Source: Ruegeria sp. PrR005
GTDB lineage: Bacteria > Pseudomonadota > Alphaproteobacteria > Rhodobacterales > Rhodobacteraceae
Length of the DNA: 64,000 nt
NCBI RefSeq assembly: GCF_010500245.1
Contig: NZ_JAAGOX010000032.1
Location: 124,001-188,000, forward strand
Direction of reading: 5' to 3'
The position numbers were made by a program, and so were the translations under genes. The notes below the pieces were generated by a model. It was not told where the DNA came from, did not search any database, and was given only the letters and a program-made list of their open reading frames with translations. The first letter of the stretch is position 1. Every line of letters begins with the position of its first letter. This document shows, in pieces, positions 46,340-53,601 of this stretch.

Positions 46340-47725
46340 ATGCTGAACTCGCTTTCAGGTCGGTTCCTGATCCTGACCGTGGTCTTTGTGATGCTGGCCG
46401 AAGTGCTGATCTTCGTGCCGTCCATTGCCCGTTTTCGCCAGGACTTTCTACAAAACAGGCTGGAACGCGCGCAGATCGCGTCCCTCGCTCTGCTGGCGGA
46501 CGATATGCTGGCAACCGAACTCGAGGCCGAACTGCTGGCCAATGCCGGGGTTTATAACGTCGTGCTGCGTCGGGACGAGGTTCGGCAACTGATGCTCAGC
46601 TCTCCGATCCCCACGCAGATCGGGCATACCTACGACTTGCGGCAAGCAGCACCATTTCCGTTGATGCGGGATGCGCTCAAACGGTTCTTTTCTCCCGGAA
46701 ACGAGGTGATCCGGGTCATTGGCGAACCGGTCAAGGGGGCCGGGTCACTGATCGAAGTGACCATGGACAGTGCCCCGTTGCGCATGGCGATGATCGACTA
46801 TGGCATACGCATACTGATCCTGTCATTGGTGATCTCGGTCATCACCGCCTTCTTCCTGTTTCTGGCTGTGCGGGCAACGCTGGTCCGGCCGATCACAGGA
46901 GTTGTCGATTACATGCAGCGGTACGCGCGTGCCCCCGAAGACGTTCGCGGGATCATCACGCCGAGCGCGGGCGTGACAGAACTGCGCGAGGCCGAGGAAG
47001 CCCTGAAGATGTTGCAGTTGCAACTGACACAGGCCCTCAAACAACGCGAGCGCCTGGCACAACTCGGCGGCGCCGTCGCCAAGGTCAGCCATGACCTCCG
47101 CAATATCCTGACCTCTGCCCAGTTGTTCACCGACCGGATCGAAGCGAGCGAAGATCCCTTGGTGCGTCGAATGGCGCCCAAACTGGTGAACTCGATCACC
47201 CGCGCCGTATCGCTCTGCGAAAGCACTCTGGCCTTTGGACGGGCCGAAGAGCCGGCGCCGATGCTGACCATGGTCCGGGTTCGTGCGATTACCGAGGACG
47301 TTTCCGCCAGTGAGCGCCTGGCTCTGGTCGAGGGCAAGATCGAGATCGCAAACGATGTACCAGATGGCATGTCAGCGCGCGCGGACCCTGAACAGCTTTT
47401 CAGGGTGGTGATGAACCTTGTGCGGAATGCGCGCCAGGCCCTGGAGGTTCTGGACCGGCCCGGGCAGGTCACCATCAGCGGACATGAGACAGAGCAGCAC
47501 TGGATTATCGAGGTTTCCGATACCGGCCCAGGACTACCTCTCAAGGCGCGTGAAAACCTGTTTACGCCATTCCAGGGCGGAGTGCGCAAGGGCGGCTCGG
47601 GTCTTGGCCTGGCAATTTCGGCCGAATTGGTGCGTGGCCACGGTGGAGAATTGGTATTGAAAGACAGCGGTCCAGAGGGAACCACCTTTGAAATAAGGCT
47701 GCCAAAAGGCGAAAAAACTTTTTGA
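46340..47725 (+). CDS. membrane sensor histidine kinase, orphan
   Basis: A 461-residue kinase. TM helices lie at about 5-28 and 150-175, flanking a periplasmic sensor of about 120 residues with no recognised fold. HAMP follows (about 175-230), then the dimerisation domain with phospho-acceptor His251 in KVSHDLRNILTS. The ATP domain has the N box MNLVRNARQAL, G1 DTGPGLP and G2 GGSGLGLAIS. No response regulator gene is next to it. It is 15 bases after the flavoprotein gene, in one operon with it and the TVP38 gene. Confidence 0.87.
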   Translation: MLNSLSGRFLILTVVFVMLAEVLIFVPSIARFRQDFLQNRLERAQIASLALLADDMLATELEAELLANAGVYNVVLRRDEVRQLMLSSPIPTQIGHTYDLRQAAPFPLMRDALKRFFSPGNEVIRVIGEPVKGAGSLIEVTMDSAPLRMAMIDYGIRILILSLVISVITAFFLFLAVRATLVRPITGVVDYMQRYARAPEDVRGIITPSAGVTELREAEEALKMLQLQLTQALKQRERLAQLGGAVAKVSHDLRNILTSAQLFTDRIEASEDPLVRRMAPKLVNSITRAVSLCESTLAFGRAEEPAPMLTMVRVRAITEDVSASERLALVEGKIEIANDVPDGMSARADPEQLFRVVMNLVRNARQALEVLDRPGQVTISGHETEQHWIIEVSDTGPGLPLKARENLFTPFQGGVRKGGSGLGLAISAELVRGHGGELVLKDSGPEGTTFEIRLPKGEKTF

Positions 47726-47745
47726 AGGAATTGAGCAGAATCGGG

Positions 47746-47774
47746 TTGCGTGGCCTTGGTGTAACGTCTAGATA
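47746..47774 (+). promoter_or_regulatory. promoter of tRNA-Arg
   Basis: TTGCGT (47746-47751) and TAGATA (47769-47774) are separated by 17 bases. The -10 box ends 14 bases before the mature tRNA start, as expected for a short leader. Confidence 0.65.
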
Positions 47775-47788
47775 GCGCCTCACCACGC

Positions 47789-47865
47789 GGACCGATAGCT
47801 CAGTTGGATAGAGTACTTGACTACGAATCAAGGGGTCGGGGGTTCGAATCCTCCTCGGTCCGCCA
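47789..47865 (+). tRNA. tRNA-Arg(ACG)
   Basis: A 77-base tRNA with encoded CCA. The acceptor stem GGACCGA pairs with TCGGTCC, the discriminator is G, the D arm is GCTC...GAGT, and the anticodon stem CTTGA/TCAAG encloses the loop CTACGAA with anticodon ACG. The T arm GGGGG-TTCGAAT-CCTCC has one G-T pair. A34 would be deaminated to inosine to read CGN codons. Its 3' end is the attachment site of the genomic island. Confidence 0.97.
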
Positions 47866-47866
47866 T
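47852..47866. other. left attachment site (attL), 3' end of tRNA-Arg
   Basis: tcctcggtccgccat is the 3' end of the tRNA-Arg gene plus one base and is repeated at 59004-59018. Integration into tRNA 3' ends is typical for P4-type integrases. Confidence 0.85.
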
Positions 47867-48210
47867 TTGCCCTTGAAATAATTGGCAAATTTAGCGGAAA
47901 TCTGATCATACCCGCCAAAAAACCCGCCAACTGTTTTGCGCTTGGGTGCTATCAGGTGCGACACCTAGTTGCATTGGCGGGGTAGCTTGTATTTTGCGCT
48001 AAGGTCATTTCCACGCGCCACGGCGTCGCGTTCAGCACCTGCATACCTTCCCTTGGAGAATCTCGGGCAGTCCCTCGCGTGACCTTCAAAAACCTGAGTT
48101 TCCCCGAGGTCGGTGCCGTCCAACATTCAGCGACGCGGCGCAGCCTTATTCGCTGTCGATGATCGTCCCATGGGGTGTTCCTCCTTCCCGAAAATAGCAC
48201 GGAAAGAAGG
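47867..48210. other. island left flank, no gene recognised
   Basis: These 344 bases hold no gene I can support. A minus-strand open frame of 82 codons (47952-48200) has no recognisable family and no convincing start. A short direct repeat cccgccaa occurs near 47912. The right end borders the truncated IS5-family transposase remnant. It may be the scar of an older deletion. Confidence 0.5.
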
Positions 48211-48915
48211 TTAAGTGGACAGTTTAAGCTTGTCGGTTTGGACTGGGTGGTACCGGACTTCAGTACCCTGTGCCGCCGTCAACGAACGCTGAACGTTAGC
48301 ATCCCATATCGTGGCGGTAAGGGACCACTGAACCTGCTCATCGACAGCACTGGCATCAAGGCCGAAGGCGAAGGTGAATGGAACGCCCGCAAGCATGGTG
48401 GCGAAAAAACACGTATCTGGCGCAAGATACACATCGGCATCGATGAAGAAACGCTGGAAGTCCGGGCCGTCGAGATCACCGGAAGCAACATCGCAGATGC
48501 ACCTGTCCTACCGGAACTGCTGGAGCAGATCCCGCCGGATCAGAAGATCAGTAGCGGCACCGCCGACGGTGCCTAAGACACCCGAAAGTGCCACGAATCA
48601 ATTGCCGCTCTAAACGCCGCCGCTGTCATACCGCCCCGATAAAACGCCAAGCCATGGAAACCGACGAGCCCGGGCGCCGTCGCACGCAACGAAGCTCTGC
48701 GAGCCTCAAAGTACCTGGGTCGCGCTATCTGGCGACGATGGAGCGGTTATCACCGCAGGAGCCGTGTCGAGTCCAAAATGAATTGCATCAAGCTGCTTGG
48801 TCAGTCATTGATGGCTCGAGACTTCGATCGCCAGGTCGCGGAATTGCAGGTCCGCATCGCGCTTCTGAACGGCTACACCGCGCTTGGCATACCCGTCACC
48901 GTGCCCGTAGAGTAA
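48211..48915 (+). pseudogene. IS5-family transposase remnant, 5' truncated with two nonsense codons
   Basis: Reading from about 48211 the frame gives KLVGLDWVVPDFSTLCRRQ, then LLIDSTGIKAEGEGEWNARK and RKIHIGIDEETLEVRAVEIT, clearly an IS5-family DDE transposase. In-frame stops interrupt it at 48574-48576 (expected Tyr after GTADGA) and 48640-48642 (expected Lys after IPPR). After that the frame is clean to the natural stop at 48913-48915, including KYLGRAIWRRWSGYHRRSRV. The N-terminal third is missing. An IS5-type end (gatttatgcaacaacgcc) lies at 48952-48969. Inactive. Confidence 0.85.
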
Positions 48916-48970
48916 ATCCGTCCGGGGAAAGGGGAAGTCCGCCCCTTGGCTGATTTATGCAACAACGCCT

Positions 48971-49135
48971 CTCGAAGGTGCCGTGGCCATCCGCCGTCGC
49001 GAGCACGATCTCGGCCCGCCAGACCAGCTTACGGAGGGTGTTGCGGTCGGCGACCAGAGCTTGAAGCTCGGCACGGCCATCGGGGCTCAGATACAGGCAA
49101 AGGTCATCACATCTCATCGCCCAACACTGGCACAC
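48971..49135 (-). pseudogene. IS630-like transposase N-terminal fragment
   Basis: On the minus strand the frame reads LSPDGRAELQALVADRNT and KLVWRAEIVLATADGHGTFE, the N-terminal part of an IS630-like transposase of a type different from the complete copy beside it. The match stops at 48971, exactly where the IS5-type end begins, so the IS5 element inserted into it. Only about 50 codons remain. Not functional. Confidence 0.7.
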
Positions 49136-49176
49136 AAGATCGTCGATGGGAATCCTCTGTCAGGTGGGGAACACTA

Positions 49177-50231
49177 AAGCATTTTGCGTTTAATCTGAGG
49201 CATATCCGGCAGCTTTGAGGAAGTTCCAGCATTCGTCTGGATTGAACATGTCACAGATGTCGCCAAGAGCTTCGAACAAGGCATCAAAGGTCCTGGCACC
49301 GATCCGCCTCAGGTGAGCTTTGAGTTTGGAGAAGGCCATTTCGATCGGATTGAGATCGGGGCTGTAGGCAGGCAAAAACAGGAACCAGCAGCCACTCTTG
49401 CGCTGTGCTTCGGCGGCGCGCTGGCTCTTGTGTGTGGACAGGTTGTCGAGGATCACGACGGTTCCGGGATCAAGCGCCGGGGCCAGTTGCGTCTCGATGT
49501 AGGTGTCGAAGGCGGGACCGTTCATAGCCCCTTTGATCACCCAAGGCTCGATCAGGGCGTCCTGCGTCAGTCCAGCGATGAAGGTCTGCGTGCCCCATTT
49601 GCCGAATGGGGCTGTGCCGTACAGCCGCTCCCCGACAGGGGCACGTCCGCGGAGACGCGTGAGGTTCGTCTTGACTGCCGTCTCGTCGATGAAGACCAGC
49701 CTGTGCGGTTGCTGGCGCATGCGAGGCTGACGGCGCATGATCCAATCGTGACGGGCATGGCGGAGCGCGGGCCGGTCACGCTCGGCTGCGATCAGTCCTT
49801 TTTTTATATGACAGTCCAGCCCGTTCGAGAGCACGGTGCAGCGAGGAGAGCTGAACATCTGCACCATGTGTCTCGGCGAGTGCGGCGGCCAGTTCCTTGA
49901 GCGTAATGTCCGGTTCGGCCTGCACGATCTCCAGCAGAAACTCCCGATGCGGTGCGAGTTTGCCAAACTGACCAGCGGGGCGGCCCTGCAGCTTGGGAAG
50001 CGCAGTGCCATGGTCTCGATGCTCTGCTGCAAACCGAACCGCCGTCGCCGCGCTCACCCCGAAAAGCCGCCCTGCAGACCGGGCCGAGTTTCCCTTGGCA
50101 ACGTATGCGCAAATCCGTTCCCGAAGGTCTAAAGAGTAAGGCTTGCCCATGATCCACCTCCCAAAAGAAGTGAATCAAACAAACAGCCTCCTGTGAATCC
50201 CATTTCGATTCAGATCAAACGCAAACCGCTT
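49177..50231 (-). mobile_element. complete IS630-family insertion sequence
   Basis: About 1055 bases with imperfect terminal inverted repeats. The left end reads aagcattttgcgtttaatct and the right end, on the other strand, aagcggtttgcgtttgatct. It is flanked by TA on both sides (49175-49176 and 50232-50233), the TA target duplication of IS630/Tc1-type elements. It holds one two-frame transposase gene. The right TA forms part of the stop codon of the GSCFA gene. Confidence 0.85.
49190..50150 (-). CDS. IS630-family transposase made by frameshifting (OrfA-OrfB)
   Basis: Two overlapping frames form one transposase. The upstream frame (50150-49776, 124 codons) holds the HTH part, MGKPYSLDLRERICAYVAKG to ERAGLSYKK. 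The downstream frame (open from 50032 to 49190) holds the DDE catalytic part: VFIDETAVKTNLTRLRGR, VVILDNLSTHKSQ and SPDLNPIEMAFSKLK. The switch can occur at the run of seven A bases (49800-49806 on this strand), a +1 (equivalently -2) shift. Both halves look intact, so the element may be active. Programmed frameshift or transcript slippage is known in this family. Confidence 0.83.
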
Positions 50232-51328
50232 TAGTCTTCCAACGCAACATTGAAGCCCGCATCTAACGCTTCTTCGTCGCAGACTACCTGCAGCGCGTGT
50301 TCAATTCTTTCAACACTGGTTCCGGTGGGTAGCGCTTCTTTGGTTGCTGCCAATTTTAACTGCTGTGTGACTTCAGCTTTCGAATCAGTACAAGTTCGCA
50401 TGAACACGGACATAACATGAGCAACCCCTTCAGGGGTAACCGAGCGCAGATCGCTCCCAAAATACTGCCCTCTGTTGAAACTTCCGGTGATGATTTCGTA
50501 TGATGGGAAGTAAAACACGTCGTTCAATTCCGATTGCAATTGGTCTGCTGCAACCCTCAAAATTGATTTGCTCAGCACCGTGGCGGGAAGTACGTGCTGG
50601 CTGGATGCCGACGCAATCAGTGGAACAGGGGATACCGTAAGGATTACTTTTGCATGGGGATTGATATAGCGAAGTTTCCCAATGAAGGTGGTCATATCTG
50701 CGACGACTTCGGAACATGACAAATTGTGAAACTCATACTTTTCAGGCGAAAACTCGCCGCCGGACACACCGGGACAAACCGGAAAAACAGCTCCATCTGA
50801 TTTTGATCGCCAACACTCAGTAAGTCCAAGTGTAAATACAAAGTAATCCAAGCTCTCGAACGCTTCGCGGACTCTCGCAAAGTGTTGTTGTCGGTCTGCC
50901 AGAAGTTCATCTTCGCTTTCGAAGCCGTTTGGTTGGATCTGGGGTCGGAACGGGTCGACCCATTGATCCTTCGCATTCTTCCATGTTACGTCTTCTGGTT
51001 CAAAATTTCCGTAAGCTCGATCAAACAACTGCACGAGTTGCCGAGATGTATAGATATTGCCGTAACGAGCTGTAAAAACACCGTAATTGAAGTTTCTACT
51101 CTCAAATTCAAAGCGCGGGTTTGCATTCTCTGTTACGAGGTAATTATATCCACTCCTAGACAGGTGATTGGCAATGTGCTGAGCAAAACAGCTACCAGCG
51201 GTGGCTATTTTATCAGATTCCAATATGGTAAAAGGCGCTTCAACCACTGGAGTGACTTCGCTCGGATGAACTTCTGCCACGGATTTTCGCCAGAATGCAT
51301 GGCTCGGAAGTGATCTGTACGGATTCAT
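50231..51328 (-). CDS. GSCFA-domain protein (SGNH-like hydrolase/acyltransferase fold)
   Basis: A 365-residue protein with the N-terminal motif IATAGSCFAQHIANHL (about 41-56) that names the GSCFA family; its Ser is the presumed nucleophile as in SGNH enzymes. FTLGLTECWRS (about 167) and SVTPEGVAHVMSVFM (about 292) are further family blocks. No signal peptide or TM helix is evident. Members are associated with polysaccharide or lipid acyl modification, without a fixed reaction. The base composition is clearly lower in GC than chromosomal neighbours. The stop codon is completed by the IS630 insertion. It follows the SGNH-like gene by 15 bases, same strand. Confidence 0.78.
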   Translation of the reverse strand: MNPYRSLPSHAFWRKSVAEVHPSEVTPVVEAPFTILESDKIATAGSCFAQHIANHLSRSGYNYLVTENANPRFEFESRNFNYGVFTARYGNIYTSRQLVQLFDRAYGNFEPEDVTWKNAKDQWVDPFRPQIQPNGFESEDELLADRQQHFARVREAFESLDYFVFTLGLTECWRSKSDGAVFPVCPGVSGGEFSPEKYEFHNLSCSEVVADMTTFIGKLRYINPHAKVILTVSPVPLIASASSQHVLPATVLSKSILRVAADQLQSELNDVFYFPSYEIITGSFNRGQYFGSDLRSVTPEGVAHVMSVFMRTCTDSKAEVTQQLKLAATKEALPTGTSVERIEHALQVVCDEEALDAGFNVALED

Positions 51329-51343
51329 GGTCGCTTTTAAACT

Positions 51344-52075
51344 CTAGATACTTGCGCAATATGATATTACGTGTTTGCCATATTTGGTATTACCATGACT
51401 TGCATCTCGGGCGGCAAAGTCTTCTAGGAGAAATCCGTCACCATCTCGCACCCTGTCAGGAGGGGTGATGCATGTTACGCCCGAGCCAGACAAAAACTCC
51501 GTTTGGATCTCACATTGTAGTCTCCAAAGTTTCAGACGGATGTTTGCCGGAGTGACGCCGAGCTCATAAACTCCGAATCTCTGAAACACGTCTTCAGCAT
51601 GTTCCAGAATGTACTCAGAAGAACGCACTGGCGGTGGCGAGAAAATATGGTGAACGGGTCCAAACTTTGCCAGGGCTGCAATCCATTGCAGGTAGCGACG
51701 GTCACGACGCAAAATTGCCGTCCGTACAATCGAAAGAGGGATAAGTTCACGTTGAGGCGAAGAGCTATTCGTTTCATAAATGAAATCGAATGGTTGTTCG
51801 CTTTCTACTAAACCAAGAATATTGTATGCATTGCCGCCAATACATGAAACAAGTTCGAATCCATCTTCGACGTGTCGAGCGATGTCTTCAGCCAGAGCTC
51901 CGGTGAATTCATCGTTATCGTCGCCAAAGCAGTCTTCGTAGCGCTTCTCGCGCAAATGTAGGCAAGCTATCTTCGCAAGTTCTTTGCCTTGCTTTTCAAG
52001 CGTCGATGCAGCTCTGCGTATGGCTCCAACGTGGCTAGTGCCGACAATCAAAAATTTTCTAAGTGTTGGTGCCAT
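51344..52075 (-). CDS. putative SGNH-hydrolase-like protein
   Basis: A 243-residue protein with no assigned name. Three blocks spaced as in SGNH hydrolases are visible: LIVGTSHVGAIR at about 8-19 (Ser in block I), SCIGGNAYNILG at about 77-88 (Gly-Gly-Asn block III) and DASHGNTKYGKHV at about 224-236, with an Asp-x-x-His pair as in block V. An esterase or acyl-transfer role is inference. No signal peptide is seen. It lies directly upstream of the GSCFA gene on the same strand and shares its low GC, so the two probably act on the same glycan or lipid. Horizontal origin is likely. Confidence 0.6.
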   Translation of the reverse strand: MAPTLRKFLIVGTSHVGAIRRAASTLEKQGKELAKIACLHLREKRYEDCFGDDNDEFTGALAEDIARHVEDGFELVSCIGGNAYNILGLVESEQPFDFIYETNSSSPQRELIPLSIVRTAILRRDRRYLQWIAALAKFGPVHHIFSPPPVRSSEYILEHAEDVFQRFGVYELGVTPANIRLKLWRLQCEIQTEFLSGSGVTCITPPDRVRDGDGFLLEDFAARDASHGNTKYGKHVISYCASI

Positions 52076-52144
52076 CGAGACATGATTCTGTTATTGTTCA
52101 AACCTTTAACAAGCTTATCGCCCCGAAGCTTGTTGTCAACCTAA

Positions 52145-52548
52145 GGAACGTCTGAAAAACCTCGCCCTCCGATCGGCCTGGGGTGGACTGTGCGGGAGCA
52201 CGAAGGACGCTCCCCGATGATGCCGAAGTAGCCCGCCTTTCCCGGCCTCCGTAACGCGATGAAGAAGAAGCAGACGCGGCGGGAGAAGTCCCTCGCCGAG
52301 ATGGACGCGGTGGTGCCGTGGACCCGGCTTCTCGCGCTGATCGAGCTGCACTATCAGAAGGCGGGGCCGAAGGGCGGGCGTCTGCCGATGCCGTTGGAGA
52401 CGATGCTGCGGGTGTACTTACTTCAGAAATGGTACGCGCTCAGCGATCCGATGGCCGAGGAGATGCTCTATGACAGCGACGCCAGGCAGCACTTCGCGGG
52501 CATCAAACTTGGCGACGACCGCATCCCGGACGAGACCACCATCTGGCC
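52145..52548 (+). pseudogene. IS5-subgroup element, truncated transposase
   Basis: The left end ggaacgtctgaaaaac follows a ctaa target (52141-52144). The transposase frame starts at 52259, MKKKQTRREKSLAEMDAVVP, and runs through KGGRLPMPLETMLRVYLLQK to DDRIPDETTIW, homologous to the first 100 residues of IS5 transposase. At about 52548 the homology stops and island DNA continues, so the catalytic domain and right end are deleted. Inactive. It lies at the border between cargo and replication module. Confidence 0.82.
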
Positions 52549-52560
52549 TTGCATGAAATA

Positions 52561-52833
52561 TCAATCCAGCTTGAGCAGGCGCTCAATTTCCCGAGTCTCT
52601 CGCAGCAGTTCGTTGATCTCTGCCCTGGCCTCGACCCATTCCTGTGATCGCATACCATGCTGCCAGGACGGGTGATCCTTGCCGGGTGGATGCCCACCCC
52701 GTGCCCCGTGCATTCGGCAGACCTTCCAGCCACGGACAGCGGGATTTTTGCAGGGGAGACCAGTGCGCTTCGATTTCGCGGCACAACGGGGCGCTGCATT
52801 CGCCGCGTGCATGGGGTTGGCGTCATGTTTCAT
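52561..52833 (-). CDS. small HGG-type zinc-ribbon-like phage/island protein
   Basis: A 90-residue protein with the pattern APRCAAKSKRTGLPCKNPA followed by KVCRMHGARGGHPPG (about residues 14-52). This Cys-Cys-Cys-His arrangement recurs in small proteins of phages and integrated islands, often called HGG-type proteins. A charged helix, EARAEINELLRETREIERL, forms the C terminus. A gggaggggtaaaa site precedes the ATG. It overlaps the upstream gene by 11 bases. The role is unknown, perhaps nucleic-acid binding. Confidence 0.7.
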   Translation of the reverse strand: MKHDANPMHAANAAPRCAAKSKRTGLPCKNPAVRGWKVCRMHGARGGHPPGKDHPSWQHGMRSQEWVEARAEINELLRETREIERLLKLD

Positions 52834-53362
52834 TTTTACCCCTCCCCCCTGCCTGCACGTTTCCTACGATGGCCTGTCCTCCGTTCGACACGTTGACGTG
52901 CTGCACCGTGACCTTTTGCTCGCCCCCGGTTCGATGTTTTCTCAGGGCTTCGGCCTGCGCCGCGAAGGTTCGCGCCAGCTTGTTGTACCCGGTGTAATGA
53001 GCCTGGACCTGGGGAATGGTGTCGGCATTGGCCAGCCATCGGGCCGAACGGATCGTCGCAACATGCGTTGCCGCCATCTGTACCGCAAGCATCCGCTCCA
53101 CGGCGTCGCGGGGGGCTAGATCGTTGACAATCGTCATCATGAACGCCCTTTCATCATTGGCCGGGTACTTGTCACTCGCTTCGCACGCCCTGAGCGGTTT
53201 CAGGCATTGGTTAAAGAGTGCTTCCGCCAGGAACTCGTCCGATGTACCGAATATCTTTTGAAGGGCGTCCTTAGTCTTGAGTTTGACTTCATGGCCTGTC
53301 TCAGCCGATCCGCTGAACTCTACCCCCACCTCGTTCGGTTTTGCTTTTTCAATTTTGCTCAT
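52823..53362 (-). CDS. conserved island protein of unknown function, 179 residues
   Basis: No named domain was recognised. The middle reads AFMMTIVNDLAPRDAVERML and the C terminus ends in a Gly/Asn/Val-rich tail, QKVTVQHVNVSNGGQAIVGN, of the kind found in phage-related proteins of Rhodobacterales. The start at 53362 has ggagg 7 bases upstream and an ATGA overlap with the gene before it; a start at 53368 is less likely. It lies in the minus-strand module between the 80-residue gene and the HGG gene. It may be a terminase-small-subunit-like or DNA-binding accessory (weak inference). Confidence 0.62.
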   Translation of the reverse strand: MSKIEKAKPNEVGVEFSGSAETGHEVKLKTKDALQKIFGTSDEFLAEALFNQCLKPLRACEASDKYPANDERAFMMTIVNDLAPRDAVERMLAVQMAATHVATIRSARWLANADTIPQVQAHYTGYNKLARTFAAQAEALRKHRTGGEQKVTVQHVNVSNGGQAIVGNVQAGGRGKNET

Positions 53363-53601
53363 TTCCATGCCTCCGGGTTATATGGCCCCATGCATCCATA
53401 GGCGTTGAACACCTCGGCAATGCGCTGTGCGTGCTTGTCCTGCCAGACTGGGCAGGGGGCGTGAGGTACGCTTTTCATGTTCGGGGGTGCTGCTAATCCC
53501 GCTATTTCTGCTAATCCACCAACCCGATTAGCGGGATTAGCAAGATTAGCAGGGGGGTCAGCTTCGATTTTCGCCAGCGCGGCCTTCACGTCAAACCACA
53601 T
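53359..53601 (-). CDS. small island protein with repeat-coded linker, 80 residues
   Basis: Unrecognised family. It starts MWFDVKAALAKIEADPPANL, then a low-complexity section (about 17-40) alternating LANPANR and LAEIAGLAAPP. The DNA for that section is a nested inverted repeat (53492-53552). The C-terminal half, CPVWQDKHAQRIAEVFNAYG, is more normal. It overlaps the primase gene by 11 bases and its stop overlaps the next start by ATGA. Translationally coupled small genes like this are common in satellite-type elements. Confidence 0.6.
   Translation of the reverse strand: MWFDVKAALAKIEADPPANLANPANRVGGLAEIAGLAAPPNMKSVPHAPCPVWQDKHAQRIAEVFNAYGCMGPYNPEAWK
53492..53552. repeat. nested inverted repeats within a coding region
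   Basis: gctaatcccgct (53492-53503) pairs perfectly with agcgggattagc (53530-53541). ctgctaatc (53508-53516) also pairs with gattagcag (53544-53552). The unit taatc/gatta occurs at least five times in 61 bases, so several alternative hairpins can form. It lies within the 80-residue gene just downstream of the primase gene. Confidence 0.8.

Noticed and set aside
47952-48200. 82-codon minus-strand open frame at the island left end
   Set aside because: No family resemblance, no start signal and decayed IS surroundings.
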